NCBI GenBank assembly: GCA_030247855.1
Contig: JAPDRN010000058.1
Span: 1 to 64,000, forward strand
From: Knufia peltigerae
Lineage: Eukaryota; Ascomycota; Eurotiomycetes; Chaetothyriales; Trichomeriaceae
DNA: 64,000 bases
Reading direction: 5' to 3'
This document shows, one piece after another, positions 22,320 through 34,531 of this stretch (positions are counted from its first letter, which is position 1; every line of letters begins with the position of its first letter). Made by a program: the position numbers and the translations under genes. Under the pieces are notes generated by a model, which worked only from the letters and a program-made list of their open reading frames with translations, had not been told where the DNA came from and ran no database searches.

Positions 22320-23997
22320 TTAAAATCCAAGTTGTGGTAGCGAGGGAGCGACTGGTAGTGACACACAATTAGCGTAGGATCATAAACCTGTTGTTAGGCC
22401 AGTAACTTACTCTCCACGATACCAGGGCCGAAGAGAACGTCGGAATCGCCGAGCCTCCGGCCGGAGATGTCGACGGCGGTGATGAAAACAAAGACTTGAC
22501 CGCCAATGCCAGCAGGAACGCGGGCGCCAAAGCCACCGCCGCCGCCAATGATGCCGGCATTGAGGCCAACCCCGACGGAAATGACGTTCAAACCTTCAAC
22601 GAAAGTGACAAAGACCTCTTTGACGCGGCTGAAGTCCTTCTTGGCGGACTTGAAGTCAGGAGCCAGATTGAGCATGCTGCCAGCGGTCAGGACCGAGCAG
22701 CTAGCACCAGCGGAGCCGACACCAGCAGAAACCGCGGTGGCGGAGGCGACTGCGACATCGCTGGTAGTGGTGGTGGAGGAGGAGTTGACAGCCGCAGCAT
22801 CGACCGTAGTGGCGGCAGCCGCGTCGGCGGTAGCAGTAGTTGTAGAAACAGCAGCAGCCACAGAATCGGTAGAGGCGTTGGCTTCGTCCTGGCGCGCTCG
22901 GATTCTCATGGGCATTGACGGCATCGGAGGCATCGTTCCTGCAGCAGCCACTTCTGTGGTTGTGGTGGCGGCGGAGGCAGCAGCTGTTTCGGTCGCGCTG
23001 GCTGCACCACTCTCGCTTGCAACATCAACAGTGGTGGAAACAGCGGCGGCGATGTCAGAGACGGAAGTGTCGGTGCTGTCAGCCCAGGTCATGGTGGCAT
23101 AGTTTGCAGTAGTGGTTTCGGTCGCAGACACGGCTGCCACTGCTTGGGAGGCACCGAAGCTTCCTACCTCATCGAAGCATTGTTGGGCATCAACCTTGAG
23201 GCTTGGGAATGCCGTGAATGGCAACGGTGGGTTGGAAGGTGGGCACGCGGTAATAAATTGTGCTGCAAGCGTGAAGACAGAGTTGGGGTCAAGAGGCTAT
23301 GTATCGCATTGTCAGTAAATAAGTGTTTGTAGCAAAGCTATAATCAAGCAAGACTCACAGTAAAGAATGGATCGGGAGCACCGATGGCACCGAGCGAGCT
23401 TCTTTGGAGGGCGGTGTGTAAGCCTTCGGTAGCCATGATGCTCGCAGCGATGGTGAGGATATCTTTGGACCCGACAAAGCCAGCCGCCCCCAGGTAGGCA
23501 CTGGTGCCGATGCTCTCCAGAACCGCGGAGAGGGTCACGAAGCTGGCCACATCTGTGACTGGGAAGCTGTACGTGCAAGGCAGGACAGGCACGACACCGG
23601 CAGAAGAAATTGCAGCTTGCAGAAGCGAGACATGGGTGGATTCGTCGAAAGCGATGAATTGCATATTGACAAAGAACTCCTCACTGAAACCAGCGTTGAT
23701 AAAGTCCTGCAACTTGAAAGTGTTGAAAGCTTCCTGATAGAAGGTATTCTCAAGATGTTCAAGCTAAAAAGGGTGGCGAGTTAGAAGGTACAGCCACAAC
23801 TAAATCGGAATCTTAAAACGTACAGTCAGGGCGAATTGCAGAATGGTGATATCACTCTGGGAGAATTGAGAACCTTTTCCCCCGGGGGGACCCCTAGGAG
23901 GAGCACCCTGAGGAGGAGCACCCTTCGGGGGGTCAATAGGAGCCGCCAGCGTCAAGCCGGTAAGGGCGATCAATGCAGAGATTGTGAAGAACTTCAT
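22320..23997 (-). CDS. Secreted ferritin-like (Rds1-type) protein
   Basis: Exons 23824-23997, 23359-23763, 22411-23296 and 22320-22351 give about 498 residues. A signal peptide (MKFFTISALIALTGLTLAAP) leads into a Pro/Gly-rich stretch (PPKGAPPQGAPPRGPPGG). A ferritin-like four-helix domain then follows, seen as DITILQFALTLEHLENTFYQ, QFIAFDESTHVSLLQAA and TEGLHTALQRSS. A long Ala/Thr/Ser/Val linker (about 265-400) separates it from a C-terminal part (FVTFVEGLNVISVGVG). Such fungal stress or sexual-stage proteins are extracellular and poorly understood. The last exon is uncertain: the nearest acceptor would leave a 23-bp intron, so I used the next one. Confidence 0.8.
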
Positions 23998-26431
23998 TTT
24001 GATGCTGAACTTTTGGCTTCTGAACGGAAGTAGAAAATATGATCCAGTCAAATGGTGAAATGAGAGTGTCCGGCACAAGGCAAAAAAGAACTGAAAAGAC
24101 TTATCAAAAGCCTGAAAGGGAAAGATTGGAGAAGACTTGTCAAAAGTCTGTGAAAAGGAATGAAGCTGCTCGTGCTGTGGAAATGGAGATTGATTGAGAT
24201 CGAACCGAAGGTGAATATATACTCGTCGAGCAAAGTCCAAGATCATGGAAGTGCTAAGATCCGAAGTCTCCCAAGTCAATCGGGCCGCTAGCAAATGCTG
24301 ACTTACTACAAATCATGATACAGAAGGCGAGAGCTTTTCGTTTCAGTCTTCAATATAGTAAGGTGTCAGAGAAGAACACCAAGAAAGGCCAGGAGCCTCA
24401 AAATGTGCGGCTGATGAGATATCCGGAGCAGATAGACGTGCACTAGGCGGTAGAAAGTTAGATTCACCTAGTAAACGAGTATTCAGCGGCTGATCAGATG
24501 GATCTAACAGTCTCCGGGCAAAGAGTTTGGATCTGTGAATTGACCGAGAGTGGCAGAAGGGGGTCTCTGCTTCTGACCACTGCAATTTGCAAGCGACGAG
24601 CAACGAGGCCGGGGGAGTGATTCTGAGAAAAGGGAAGACGCCGGTTTTAAGGCGAAGTGTTGTCGCCTAACCCAAACAGGAGGATTCAGGCTCGATTAGG
24701 ATACTGAGCACGGGGTTGGAACTGCATGAGACATCCGAGCGTCTCTCGATGACTTCAGAAAGAGGTGTTTCCCCTCGGAAACGTGAGCAACCGAAAGATG
24801 GTGAGGCTGATTCAGTGTTTCAGGGATCGAAAGGCTGACCAGGCCAAGGCTCGCATCACGTGGATCTAATGCTTGGCGAAGCTTCGGGTTTTTGCAGTTC
24901 CGTAACAGCTTCCCGCATCTGTGGCTGAATAAATCCCCCTTTCATCTATAACTTACCGGAAGCGTGAAAAATGTGTGAAGCTGTTCCCATTTAGGTCTGC
25001 AGAATCGTAGCTTCCTCGGTTGTCAGGAACAAACGGGGCTGACTTCTCGACTTGGTGAGGGATTGCCCACGACTTCCTTATTTAGCACAGGGGGCAAGCC
25101 ACCTCCTCTAGCTGGTATCAATTGTCGAGTCTGCGGCAACTCTCTGTCACATCGATCAGCGGTGGGAATCACCGAGGCTCTTCAATGCGCGTTTGCTTCT
25201 ACGGCTCCGGGGTATCCGTCCTTCGCATTCCTCATTGGGCTTGCGGATCAGAGATCGAAGTTGAATGTACGGAGTCGGTGCGAGATCCTCTGTGGTGTAA
25301 GTCCGCACTTGAACTCGCGCTTTCACATACGGACTCCATCGTTTTCTCCCTGAGAAACAGCAAACGGTATGAGTGTTGTAGTTGAGAGATCTTTACCTCT
25401 CGAGAGGACCTTAAGGTACAACGAGTGGTATTCAGGCTGAGTATCGCTTCCAGTTTTTGATGTCGGGATATTGTACCAACTTTGAGGAAATACCAGCGCC
25501 GACAGTGCTCTGGAAATTGGGAATGCTAATCACTTGATGTTGTCGTCTCGACGGGTACATGTGTTTATCCCAGGCATTATCTCATTGCTATGTTTTCAAG
25601 ATTTACGAGAAGTCTTGGGTGACCCAGGCACAGTCCACTGTACAGCAACATTGGTGTCTCAAGTGAACACTTGTTCCAGATCAAACGATAAGGACGAGCG
25701 GGATAACTCATGGTACGGGCCAGTTCGTGATGATTTCATACAAGATCTGGGCAATCTTTCCAGAAGGGGTTTGAGAAACTCACTAGCTATGCATGCAGAG
25801 CGTACGAGTATAATTCATGGTAACTTGAACATAGTTGTGTTGATCATGTACGTGAAGATTCCTTTTCCTGAACAACTTACCTGCTTGTATGTAGAGAATA
25901 GTCGCCGCATGGGCCAAATCTCAGGTCACATGATATTCAACTATACCAGATATGACTTAGCGTTAGGATGTCAGAGTTTCCTTGATCGGCAGACTCGATG
26001 ACGTCGTTGTCTCTCGCTCCGAGCATGTGCATCGCCCAACCGGTACAACATACCATGGCTTCGCTCAACTCCAGCAAGCTTTGTCCCTTGTTCTGCGACA
26101 CGAACCTTCCAATCAACTGCCCTTTACTACGCGGAAGCCCTTCGCCTAATTCCGGATTTATCGTAGCATAACCCACATAAATGGAGCGATGATCGCTATG
26201 ATGTACATTCCAGCATGGGCTAAACCCCATCGCACCCTTTGGGCCATTTAGGAGCTGAATATGATGCCATAGCTATCGATTTATCGAGATAGCTTGCGAG
26301 TATCTTAGGGTATATAGCATCCAGCTTCCCTCCCCCCTCCTTTTCTCTCACTCCAATCGACTTATTAACAACCTCTCACAGACCTTTCCAAACATCATCA
26401 CCTCAAATCAATCCCAAGACATCCAGACGCC
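23998..26431. other. Intergenic, no gene seen
   Basis: 2.43 kb. The left end carries the promoter of the ferritin-like gene. Frames at 25063-25385 and 25534-26001 lack domains, introns with continuity or coding bias. No transposon ends noticed. Confidence 0.5.
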
Positions 26432-26832
26432 ATGAACAACCAAGGACAAGGACAAGGCGTTGAACAGAAAGAGGACTACCTCGACAAGGGTATGTTTCGG
26501 TGTCTATGCCGTCGCCCCGTCCCTGACGCAGCGATTGATTATTGTTGTTGTAGGTCTCGATGCCGCTGAGAAGAAGTTCGGACAAGGTATGTAGCACCAC
26601 CGGTGTTAGATGTTCCCTGGTCGTCTGCACTCGTTAGTGACACTTTCACTCCAGGCAAGATCGACCCTCAAAAGTCCCGCGGCATGAACGAAAAGATCAC
26701 CGACTCAGCTCGAGGGATGTTTGAGAAGGCTACGGGCAAGAATGTCCCGGAAAAGGTTGGTCTAGAATCAGACCATCATGACATCTGCGTCAACATACTG
26801 ACTGCGGCTTTCCAACACAGTTCAGCAACTAG
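26432..26832 (+). CDS. Small charged conserved-type fungal protein, four exons
   Basis: Exons 26432-26489, 26554-26586, 26655-26755 and 26821-26832 give 67 residues. The protein is hydrophilic and helical: EDYLDKG-LDAAEKKFGQG-KIDPQKSRGMNEKITDSARG, ending GKNVPEK-FSN. This pattern is familiar from small conserved filamentous-fungal proteins and loosely recalls stress-type Hsp12 proteins, but I cannot name a function. Three introns of about 65 bp with good GT-AG signals in a 67-residue gene and smooth continuity at every junction argue strongly for a real gene. The last exon is 12 bp, coding Phe-Ser-Asn-stop. Confidence 0.75.
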
Positions 26833-29251
26833 ATTACCCATCAAGGGTCATTGCGGACTCTTAGGCGTTGACGAAGGTGGGAATAGGATGTTGACCTCAG
26901 ACCTACTCGGTGAAAGAGGTGGCCAGGACGGACATACAATCTCTAATGTAACACTGTTACTGTGTATCAAATGAAAGGAAATTACAAGATATATTTCATC
27001 CTTGATTTCTCCATTCCCTATTCGCCGTATGAGTTTCACCTGTTTGCGTGGACCTCGCTGTGACCACTTTCTATCCCACGTTGTTGATATACCAGTACAC
27101 TGGTGGCTGAATCCGAGTTATGCTCCAGCCCCAAGTACCGCACCGAGAGCGACGATGCTCGTGAGCATGTTCAAGCTACCAGTCTTGGAAGCTGGCCTTA
27201 CACAGTTAGGGACTCTTCTTGAAGAGACTCGGCCTAGGACCAGCAATCGTAGAGACTCATCGTTGTACCACTACCACTACGAGCGCTCTGGAGAAACCCG
27301 TGCCAGCAGAACGCATACTGCCCCGACTCTTCGGGCCCCACGCCAGGATTGAACTTCCACCTCTGTCTTACTAGGACATATTTTAAAGTCTCCGCCGATA
27401 TGTGTATAAACCAGATTGGCGATTAGACCTCTCCCCACGAATTCCCCCAAACACAAGTGAACTATTTCACGTTCCGAACATCCGGAAGGGTAGGTGCAGA
27501 GTATTGTCTGGCAGACGTAGGGTCACGATTGAGAAACGTCAAGTCCGGCTATACGGCAAGACTGGTGTGTGCAATACGCATACCGCTTCTCTTTTTATTC
27601 AATGGCTTCCCGTCGGCACTCATGGGGTTTAACCGCAAGGGATAGTCCGAGAGATCCCAGTACTGTATCAATCCTACTATCTGTACTCCGTACTGCGAAT
27701 CCCATTATTCTAGGCATAGTGTACACTTTCTCCAATTATTGGGGGAATACTGATACTTACTCCTCACAGAGTACAGTATGCCACAAAAAGAACATTTCCG
27801 AACGTTGTATCATTGAAATGATCCTGTTAATGAATGCATTTTGATGGTGTGAAGACGGAAAACCCTGGGGGTTTATCCGGAGCTATATCAGAAAACAAAG
27901 AAAAGAACCGTGTCTTGCAAGGTGGGCAGAAACAGACCCGCATTGCACTGGACGATGGTCAATCTGTCCCCAACATCAAACGGTCAACGTGGGAAAGACA
28001 TTTATTTGTTGGAGCAAAAGATGCAGTTCCAGATTCGTGCCCCGATGGGCATACGGAGTAATAAGAATGAACTAATCATTCTCATGATCTCAGATCATGG
28101 GGCGACAATGCAGGTCTGCCATGTGGCTGAATACATGGAGCACAACTGGGTCAACTCGGATATCTGACAGAAACTGCGATGCACTGGATCTCGCTGGGCG
28201 GCAAGAACCGTGGAGCTGGCGTACGGCAAAACTCCGACTTCAAGAGTACGACGTAGACATTGCCAGACACTTGCTTGAGGATTGATCGAGAGACATCACA
28301 CCTCCCGGTGAAATTGAGATCTGATGAATCCGACGGACGTCCTGTTTGGCTTTTGCTAGACTACATGGCTAGAGGCACGGTTTACTAGGCTCTGTGCATG
28401 ATGTCGGTGGCCTCGTCCAAGGCCTTCAGGCTGTGAGATGAGGCGTTTTGTGTTGAACCTTCAGGAGGGATCTCAAAGCCTCTGAAACCATAACCAAATT
28501 TGATTTCCTTGGCCCTCGTACTCCCTGTACCACAGCCCGAGTGCCAACTTCATCATGCTTGACTTTATAGCATCGAGGCTGGAGGAGCCAGCAATCCGGT
28601 GAATGCCAGACGAATCTTAGTCTTCCTGAGTGCCCATGGAAACTGGAGTATCCTCGCACAGGTCCCTAGTGCCCCTCATTACTTGGCCGATTTTTTCCTA
28701 CTAGTATCGATATAGGCTACCTTCTGAAGTTCGAGGATGAGTATGGTATGTTAGATGAGAGAAGGGATAACACCCCTCTTTGTTCGAATGAATTCCTGCG
28801 CGCATGTAGGTGCTTGACCCGTTTCAAGGCTTTAAAGGTGGTCACTGGGAAGGCTTCACTAGGCCATCTAGGGGCCGTAACCCTAATAAAGCCTTCGGAC
28901 CCCTGGAGAGTGGCGCCCATTCGTCGCCGAATTACCCCAATTATCCGCGTTGTTGTACGGAGTACGGGAGTACCCCCTATTCATATATCCCTGTAAAAAA
29001 AAGAGTTTCTCCAAAATCAACACGCTCATTCCACTGTAGAGGCCTCGAGGCGCATTGGTTACGAACCTGGACGAGAGCCTCAGGCCACTGCGTGTTTGAG
29101 ATGATACGTTGATCGGCGTGTATACAAGTCCCAATCCGACAAACCTCGGCCCCTCTATATCCTTGACATTCTACCACGAGTCGACCACATTGCGACAAAA
29201 TACGAACAGAACCCCGACCCGTATCAAATCCCAGTCAAGACCCAGCATCAA
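26833..29251. other. Intergenic, left flank of the oxidoreductase cluster
   Basis: 2.42 kb, gene-poor. Contains TACTCCGTA at 27684-27692 and TACGGAGTA at 28956-28964. The final 150 bp hold the promoter of the first monooxygenase, with a CCAAT-like CCAATCC near 29133 and a TATA-like CTCTATATCC near 29152. Confidence 0.5.
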
Positions 29252-30816
29252 ATGGCCGGCTCGACGGATTGCGAAGTACTCGTCGTGGGTGCAGGCCCAG
29301 TCGGGCTTCTCACCACCCTCCTCCTCGCCAGGGAAGGGGTCGACGTGACCCTGATCGAGTCCTTACCAGACGTCGACGAGTCTCCTCGAGCCATGACATA
29401 TGGCCCGGCGGCGGTCATCGAACTTGAGAGAGCCGGTGTCGCCGCTGAAGCACGTGCGGTCGGTATGGAGAAATCAGACTACGACTTCCGCCTCAGGTGG
29501 ATCACCATCGACAACAGATTGATTGCGGAATTCCAGCCAGAGGATAGAATACCGGGGTCCTTTGACACGGTCATCTGCGGACAGTATCAACTGGCCAAGA
29601 TCTTGAAAAGCCACGTGGAAAAGTGCCAGGGGGCAAAGGTCAGTTCGAGTCGAGATATGAGATCTCGAGTTCCCCCAGGCACCTTCCACTGACCCTCTCC
29701 TCTAGATGCTTTTCGACCATAAACTCGCCGAGATCAAGGAGACGTCGGAATCTATAATCGCGACGGTCGAAACGCCCGGAGGCAAGAAGGAAATATCAGC
29801 AAAGTACTTGGCTGCCTGCGACGGTGGGCGGTCGACAGTCCGGAAACTCCTGGACCTCACGTACGACGGCTTCACCCTCCCACAATGGCTGGTAGCCTGT
29901 AATGTCCGTTACCCTTTCAAGGACCACGGCTTCGCACGGAGCCAGTTCGTCGTCCACCCGGACCACTTTTGTCTGATCGCCAAAATCGACCCTACGGGAC
30001 TATGGCGAGTCTCGTACGCCGAAAAGGACGAGCTGACGAGGGAAGAAGTCTTGGCCAACGTACACGACAAGTTCGAGGCTCTTTTCCCCGGTCCTAAACC
30101 GTTGAAGAAGGATTCGTACCAGATTGAAATGGTCAGCCCTTATCGAATTCACCAACGTTCCGCACCTTCGTATCGTAAAGGAAGATCTCTTTTGGCCGGT
30201 GACGCGGCACACGCGTGCGCACCGTTTGGAGGTAAGCACGAGAAAAAAACCACCCCCAAAACCCAAAATCATGACCCGAAAGGGGACATGGAGGTTGTGA
30301 CGATCATTCTGACACGGGCGTCTGGACAGGTATGGGTTTGACCACGGGTATCTGCGACGCTGCTGGCCTCGCAGATTCTCTCGTCGGCGTGCTTCGAAGA
30401 GGATGTGACGATTCCTTATTGACCAAATACGCCGACGTCCGAAGAGAAAAGTACCACGATGTCACTCACAAAGTCAGCTACAACAACACCTGCCTGTTGA
30501 GAGACACCGACCCAGAGAAGGCTTCGGAGGTGGAATTCTTCAAGACTTTGAACAGTTCCCCCGAGGCGAGAAGAAAGATGTTGATGAATGCTTATACACT
30601 TGGGTGAGTTGGAAGAAGCGAAGAACTAGTTCCCAGAGACATATCCCCATGGGGATCATTCGTATTTGGCTGACGTTCTCGATTTCTCCTTGCAGACACG
30701 ATTTCAAACAATACTGGTCCACGACGGGACAGACCCCCTCGAAAGGGAGCTCAAAAACACCGAATGTGGATGCTAAACCTATACCACCTGTTGCTACTAC
30801 GACATTGGGTATCTAG
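29252..30816 (+). CDS. Class A FAD monooxygenase 1 (PheA/TfdB/MhpA type)
   Basis: Exons 29252-29638, 29706-30231, 30330-30603 and 30696-30816 give 435 residues. Enzymes of this class use NAD(P)H and O2 to hydroxylate phenols or aromatic acids. The Rossmann GAGPVG lies at residues 13-18, followed by an acidic end of strand 2 (LIESLPDVDE). The DG motif appears as AACDGGRSTVRK and the GD motif as LLAGDAAHACAPFGG-MGLTTG, so all FAD and flavin-ribityl contacts are present. The protein stops soon after the substrate domain and lacks the thioredoxin-like C-terminal domain of phenol hydroxylase. It opens the cluster and is transcribed away from the MFS gene. Confidence 0.88.
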
Positions 30817-31988
30817 ATTTTGTGTGCGTGTTTTTTACTCCTCCTTGTTCCAAAGGAGGCTGTTTGTTTCAGGGCCAAAGTATACATTGATTGCATGACA
30901 TTATCAGTAGACCTATTCTATTCCACGTACAAAGGTTACATGAAGAAAATCTGTCTAAAAGTCCACCAAGGCAATACATGTGTAGATATATATCATTCAC
31001 CGAGTGTGCAACGCTGGTACAGTACCTACTGTTATGGTAAAGTAGCTGTGCAGAATCACTCATCTTTCACCCTCCAACTTCATCAGATTGAGCTCCTTTC
31101 GTTTTTCAACACAGTGTGTCCCCCCCAATCCTTGTACCTCCCCATCTCCCGCCTTCCCGTACTACAGTGCTCCCTTATACGGTACAGATCTTCAATACAA
31201 ATCGAGTTCCTCCGTACTCGCATAAATGGATTACTTCTTATGTACAGTGTGTAATAAGTACAAGATAATGGACCACACCCTCAGGGCACCAACTTTTGCT
31301 CGTTGGGCGACAAGGAACCCCTTTGGGTTTGTATACCGTAAGGGGTAACCGAGTTTTGGGATGTTTGAAGTCAATGACCCACGCGTTTCGTTTCCATCTA
31401 TTAGGCCTTGGGCTTGTTGGTTCGAGTCGTTTTTTTTGGGCCACATGGCTCTCGGGGGCATTACTCGTTCATAGCTACCTAGGTATTGTCGCTGTACATA
31501 CTGTACGTTCCCGGCCGTACCACACGCGGACGTGAGCCACCACCAGCACGGACTCACCACTTCAAAACAAGTCAAGCTCCAAGAAAGCTCTACTCGGACA
31601 GGGACTTTGTGGCAAAATTACCCCAATATGATTGAATCTTTCCTTGTAAAAATAATAATGAATCTATTGTTGTGGACAGACTTGCTAGTCATGCTTATGT
31701 AGGGTAAGTAGTAACTTGATATGCGTCACATGGTATCCAATCTCATGAATTCGAGGGCAATCGTAAATCTACTCATTCTCTCAACACACAAGAAATGTCC
31801 ATGCTGATGTTGGCCCGCCCCGAAAAGAAAACCCAAAAAGCGTGCATGCAGTGAGTTGCAAACTTTGATCAACACTTGAAGGGTGTAAGACTTTCAAAGG
31901 GTAGCGTGTCAAATTTCGAAAGAGACCATCCCAATATTTGATGCCAATGAACAAGTGCCCGTGATCTGTAATCCGTACTTCGGTACGA
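30817..31988. other. Intergenic between convergent FMO1 and MFS1
   Basis: 1.17 kb between two convergent stop codons. It contains the palindrome TACCTAGGTA at 31476-31485. No gene seen. Confidence 0.55.
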
Positions 31989-33770
31989 TCACCAAGCATA
32001 ACGGAAGTTGTTGTTTTGAAGGTCCGTCTCGTCGGTAAAGGCGTGACCAGGAGCCTGAGGACCGTACTTCTCGTCCCTGCTCTTGTTGCGGACATGGTAG
32101 ATGTACCGCAGGACCTGGGCGGCGACGATATTGTAGGCCTGGCAGATGAGAATGCCCAAGAACCCGGACTTGTAGTTGTCCTTGGCGTTCATGATGAGGG
32201 GGCTCATGATGGAAGAGGCGCAGAAGGCAATAAAGATGCAACTGTTCAGGGTCGACTTCTTGGTGTGTCCCGCGATGTTGGCCGCGGCCAGGGCGAGCAC
32301 CTGCACGGGGGTCCCCGTGTAGCAGTTGTTGAGGTAGTAACCCAGCAGGACGACGCCGACCAGGTGACGAGGGACGGCGTAGAGGATGGCGGTACCCGCG
32401 ATGGATACGGTGGTCAGGACACTGATGACGGTGGTGCGCCACTTGTTGGTCTTGAGCACGATGAGCATGGGCAGGACACCGCACAGGATACCGAAGAAGC
32501 CAGCAGGGATCTGGAGGCAGATGGACTGGAGGTTGTTGAACCCGAGGTTCTTGATGATGATGCTGGCGAACAGGCCGACGATCGAGTTGGACACGCAGGC
32601 GCAGAACATGAGCGTGATGAGCATCAACGCCGCCGGGTCACGGACGATTTCGAAAATCTGGCTGGGCTTGATGTGTTGGTCGACCAGGCCGCTGTTGTTG
32701 TCCCGGACCCGCTCGAGCGCGACGAAGCGCTCTCGTTCGGTCAAGAATTTGGCCCTCTTCGGGTCGTCCGGCATGAGCCACAGGACGACGAGCGACCAGA
32801 AGAGGGTCAAGAGACCGGCGAAGAGGAAAATGTTTTGCCACCCGTCGAGGGAGCCGTGGATCGAGCCAAAACCGTAGTTGATGATGGGTCCGATCATGGA
32901 AGCCGCACCGTTGGAAGCGGTGAACCAGATACCGATACGCAGAGCACTTTCGGCTTGTGTGTACCACTGGCTGGAAGCGATGACGAAGGCAGGACCAACA
33001 CCAGACTGTACCAGAACCCCAGGTCAGTAAAAAGGCCAACGAGAAAACAGAGGTTGAAACCCAAAGGCTCTAGACGTCACAACTCACCTCGAGGAAACCA
33101 AGGAAGAAACGCTGAGCAAAGTAACCGGAGAAATCCTTGCAGGCAATAGTACTGTTGGGTTGAGTTAGCGACTGCAGTCAGGGCATAAATATCCTCGAAC
33201 GGTACAACTTACAGGAGTTCAACGATACCCCAGAAGAAGACAATGGCCGCACAGACTTTGCCAGGACGATACTTCTGAGCCAGGAAGGTAATGGGATAGA
33301 CACCCAAGATATAACCGCAATAGAACGCCATGCCGACTACATTGATAGTTAGATCATCGTGAACTGCGAAACACGGCGTCGCGACCACTTGAATACTGAC
33401 CATAAGAGTATCTTTCCGTGTTGCTAACCGTCGTTGCGCCAATCTTGGTGACCTTGACGAGGTCGAGGTCTTGAAGGATACCAAAGAGGGCAGCTTGATT
33501 GAGAGCCGTTTTGTCTGTGGAAAGAAAAAACAACCGTCAGTACTCCAGCCCCTTTTGACGAGCAAAAGCACAAGACATACCATAGAACTGTAGGCCGTAT
33601 GTACCCACCATGATGGGCATGAGCCGCCAATCGATCTTGCGACGTACGGCTCGAAGTTCTTCTGGAGTAGGAGCAGGCTGTCCATCGATGCCATCGGCAT
33701 GTTCGACCTTATTACCGTCATCCTTGAGGTCGCTCATGGCGGTGGAAAAGTCTTCCTTGTCTGTATCCAT
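31989..33770 (-). CDS. MFS transporter, Dal5-like anion:cation symporter family
   Basis: Exons 33581-33770, 33401-33514, 33213-33336, 33088-33151 and 31989-33005 give 502 residues. The family (Dal5, Tna1, Vht1) imports organic anions such as allantoate, nicotinate, biotin or carboxylates with protons. Diagnostic segments are RRKIDWRLMPIMVGTYGLQF, then Y-DKTALNQAALFGI at the first splice, GYILGVYPITFLAQKY, FLGFLESGVGPAFVIASSQW and YLNNCYTGTPVQVLALAAAN. Twelve hydrophobic segments are consistent with the fold. It shares a 761-bp divergent promoter with SDR1, suggesting co-regulation. In context it may import the pathway substrate; that is inference. Confidence 0.9.
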
Positions 33771-34531
33771 ATTTTTTTTACTCTGCGGAAAAAGGACGTG
33801 CCTGGGGGTTGTTGTTTATGGATTCGAGAAGTCGATCAAAACCGAAAAGACGACCTACCTTGCCTCTAATATAAGCGATGGATGTTTGGAAACCAACTAG
33901 CTAGAGTCTTCTGTCTTTTTTCTGATCCACTGGTCACCGTGGGACCTGTGTGCTTGGACTTCGCGGCGCAAAAGGGGTCCCCGGCTAAACCCCTAACAAC
34001 AGGGTACTCCGTACAACGTACTGTGCAGTTGAATGGATATGACGCATGGGGAAGCGGAGACAGTCATATGGCCTCGAACCAAACCTCGCGGGCCTTGAGT
34101 TGCATAGCCTGGGTCCGATAGTTGCCCAAGGCACCTCACTAGGACTTGGGAAGCGGGATACAATACACGGGAAGTTGGATCCAGCGTCTGGTTGGTATAA
34201 GCGACGTGCCGGCGTACGAATGCCCAGCATTATCTCCGTAGGTGTGGTATCATTCCCCAACCAATGCCCCAAAAGCCGTCGCTAAAGATCACTAAGCCCT
34301 TTCTCCAAAATCCCCAGGTCCAGGTATCGGATAATGCTGGATTGCGTGGGTAGCCCTGGGGAGTTCCCGGTGCTGCTTAGGTGGTTAATGCCCTTCCCAA
34401 GCCCCGGCCCCCGTTGTTCGCTTGAGTACTCACCAAACTTCCCAGCAATTAGGTACCTAATTACAGGGCCCTGGCAAGCCGAGAAAAAACAGTCACCGGA
34501 AGACAATCATTATTTTCCCTGTTAGTCAACC
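33771..34531. promoter_or_regulatory. Divergent promoter, MFS1 / SDR1
   Basis: 761 bp between two divergent ATGs inside the cluster. Contains TACTCCGTA at 34005-34013. No operator can be assigned by eye. Confidence 0.45.

Noticed and set aside
22388..22410. 23-bp last intron in the ferritin-like gene
   Set aside because: Too short for a fungal intron; the next acceptor gives a 59-bp intron with frame kept.
25534..26001. 155-codon plus-strand frame
   Set aside because: Mixed composition, no domain, no coding bias, no neighbouring exons in frame; likely chance.
31411..31435. T-loop-like GGTTCGAGTC, possible tRNA
   Set aside because: No matching acceptor stem, D-arm or anticodon arm could be paired around it by eye.
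32016..33149. 377-codon plus-strand frame opposite MFS1
   Set aside because: Exact antisense shadow of the MFS1 coding exons; runs through MFS1 introns.
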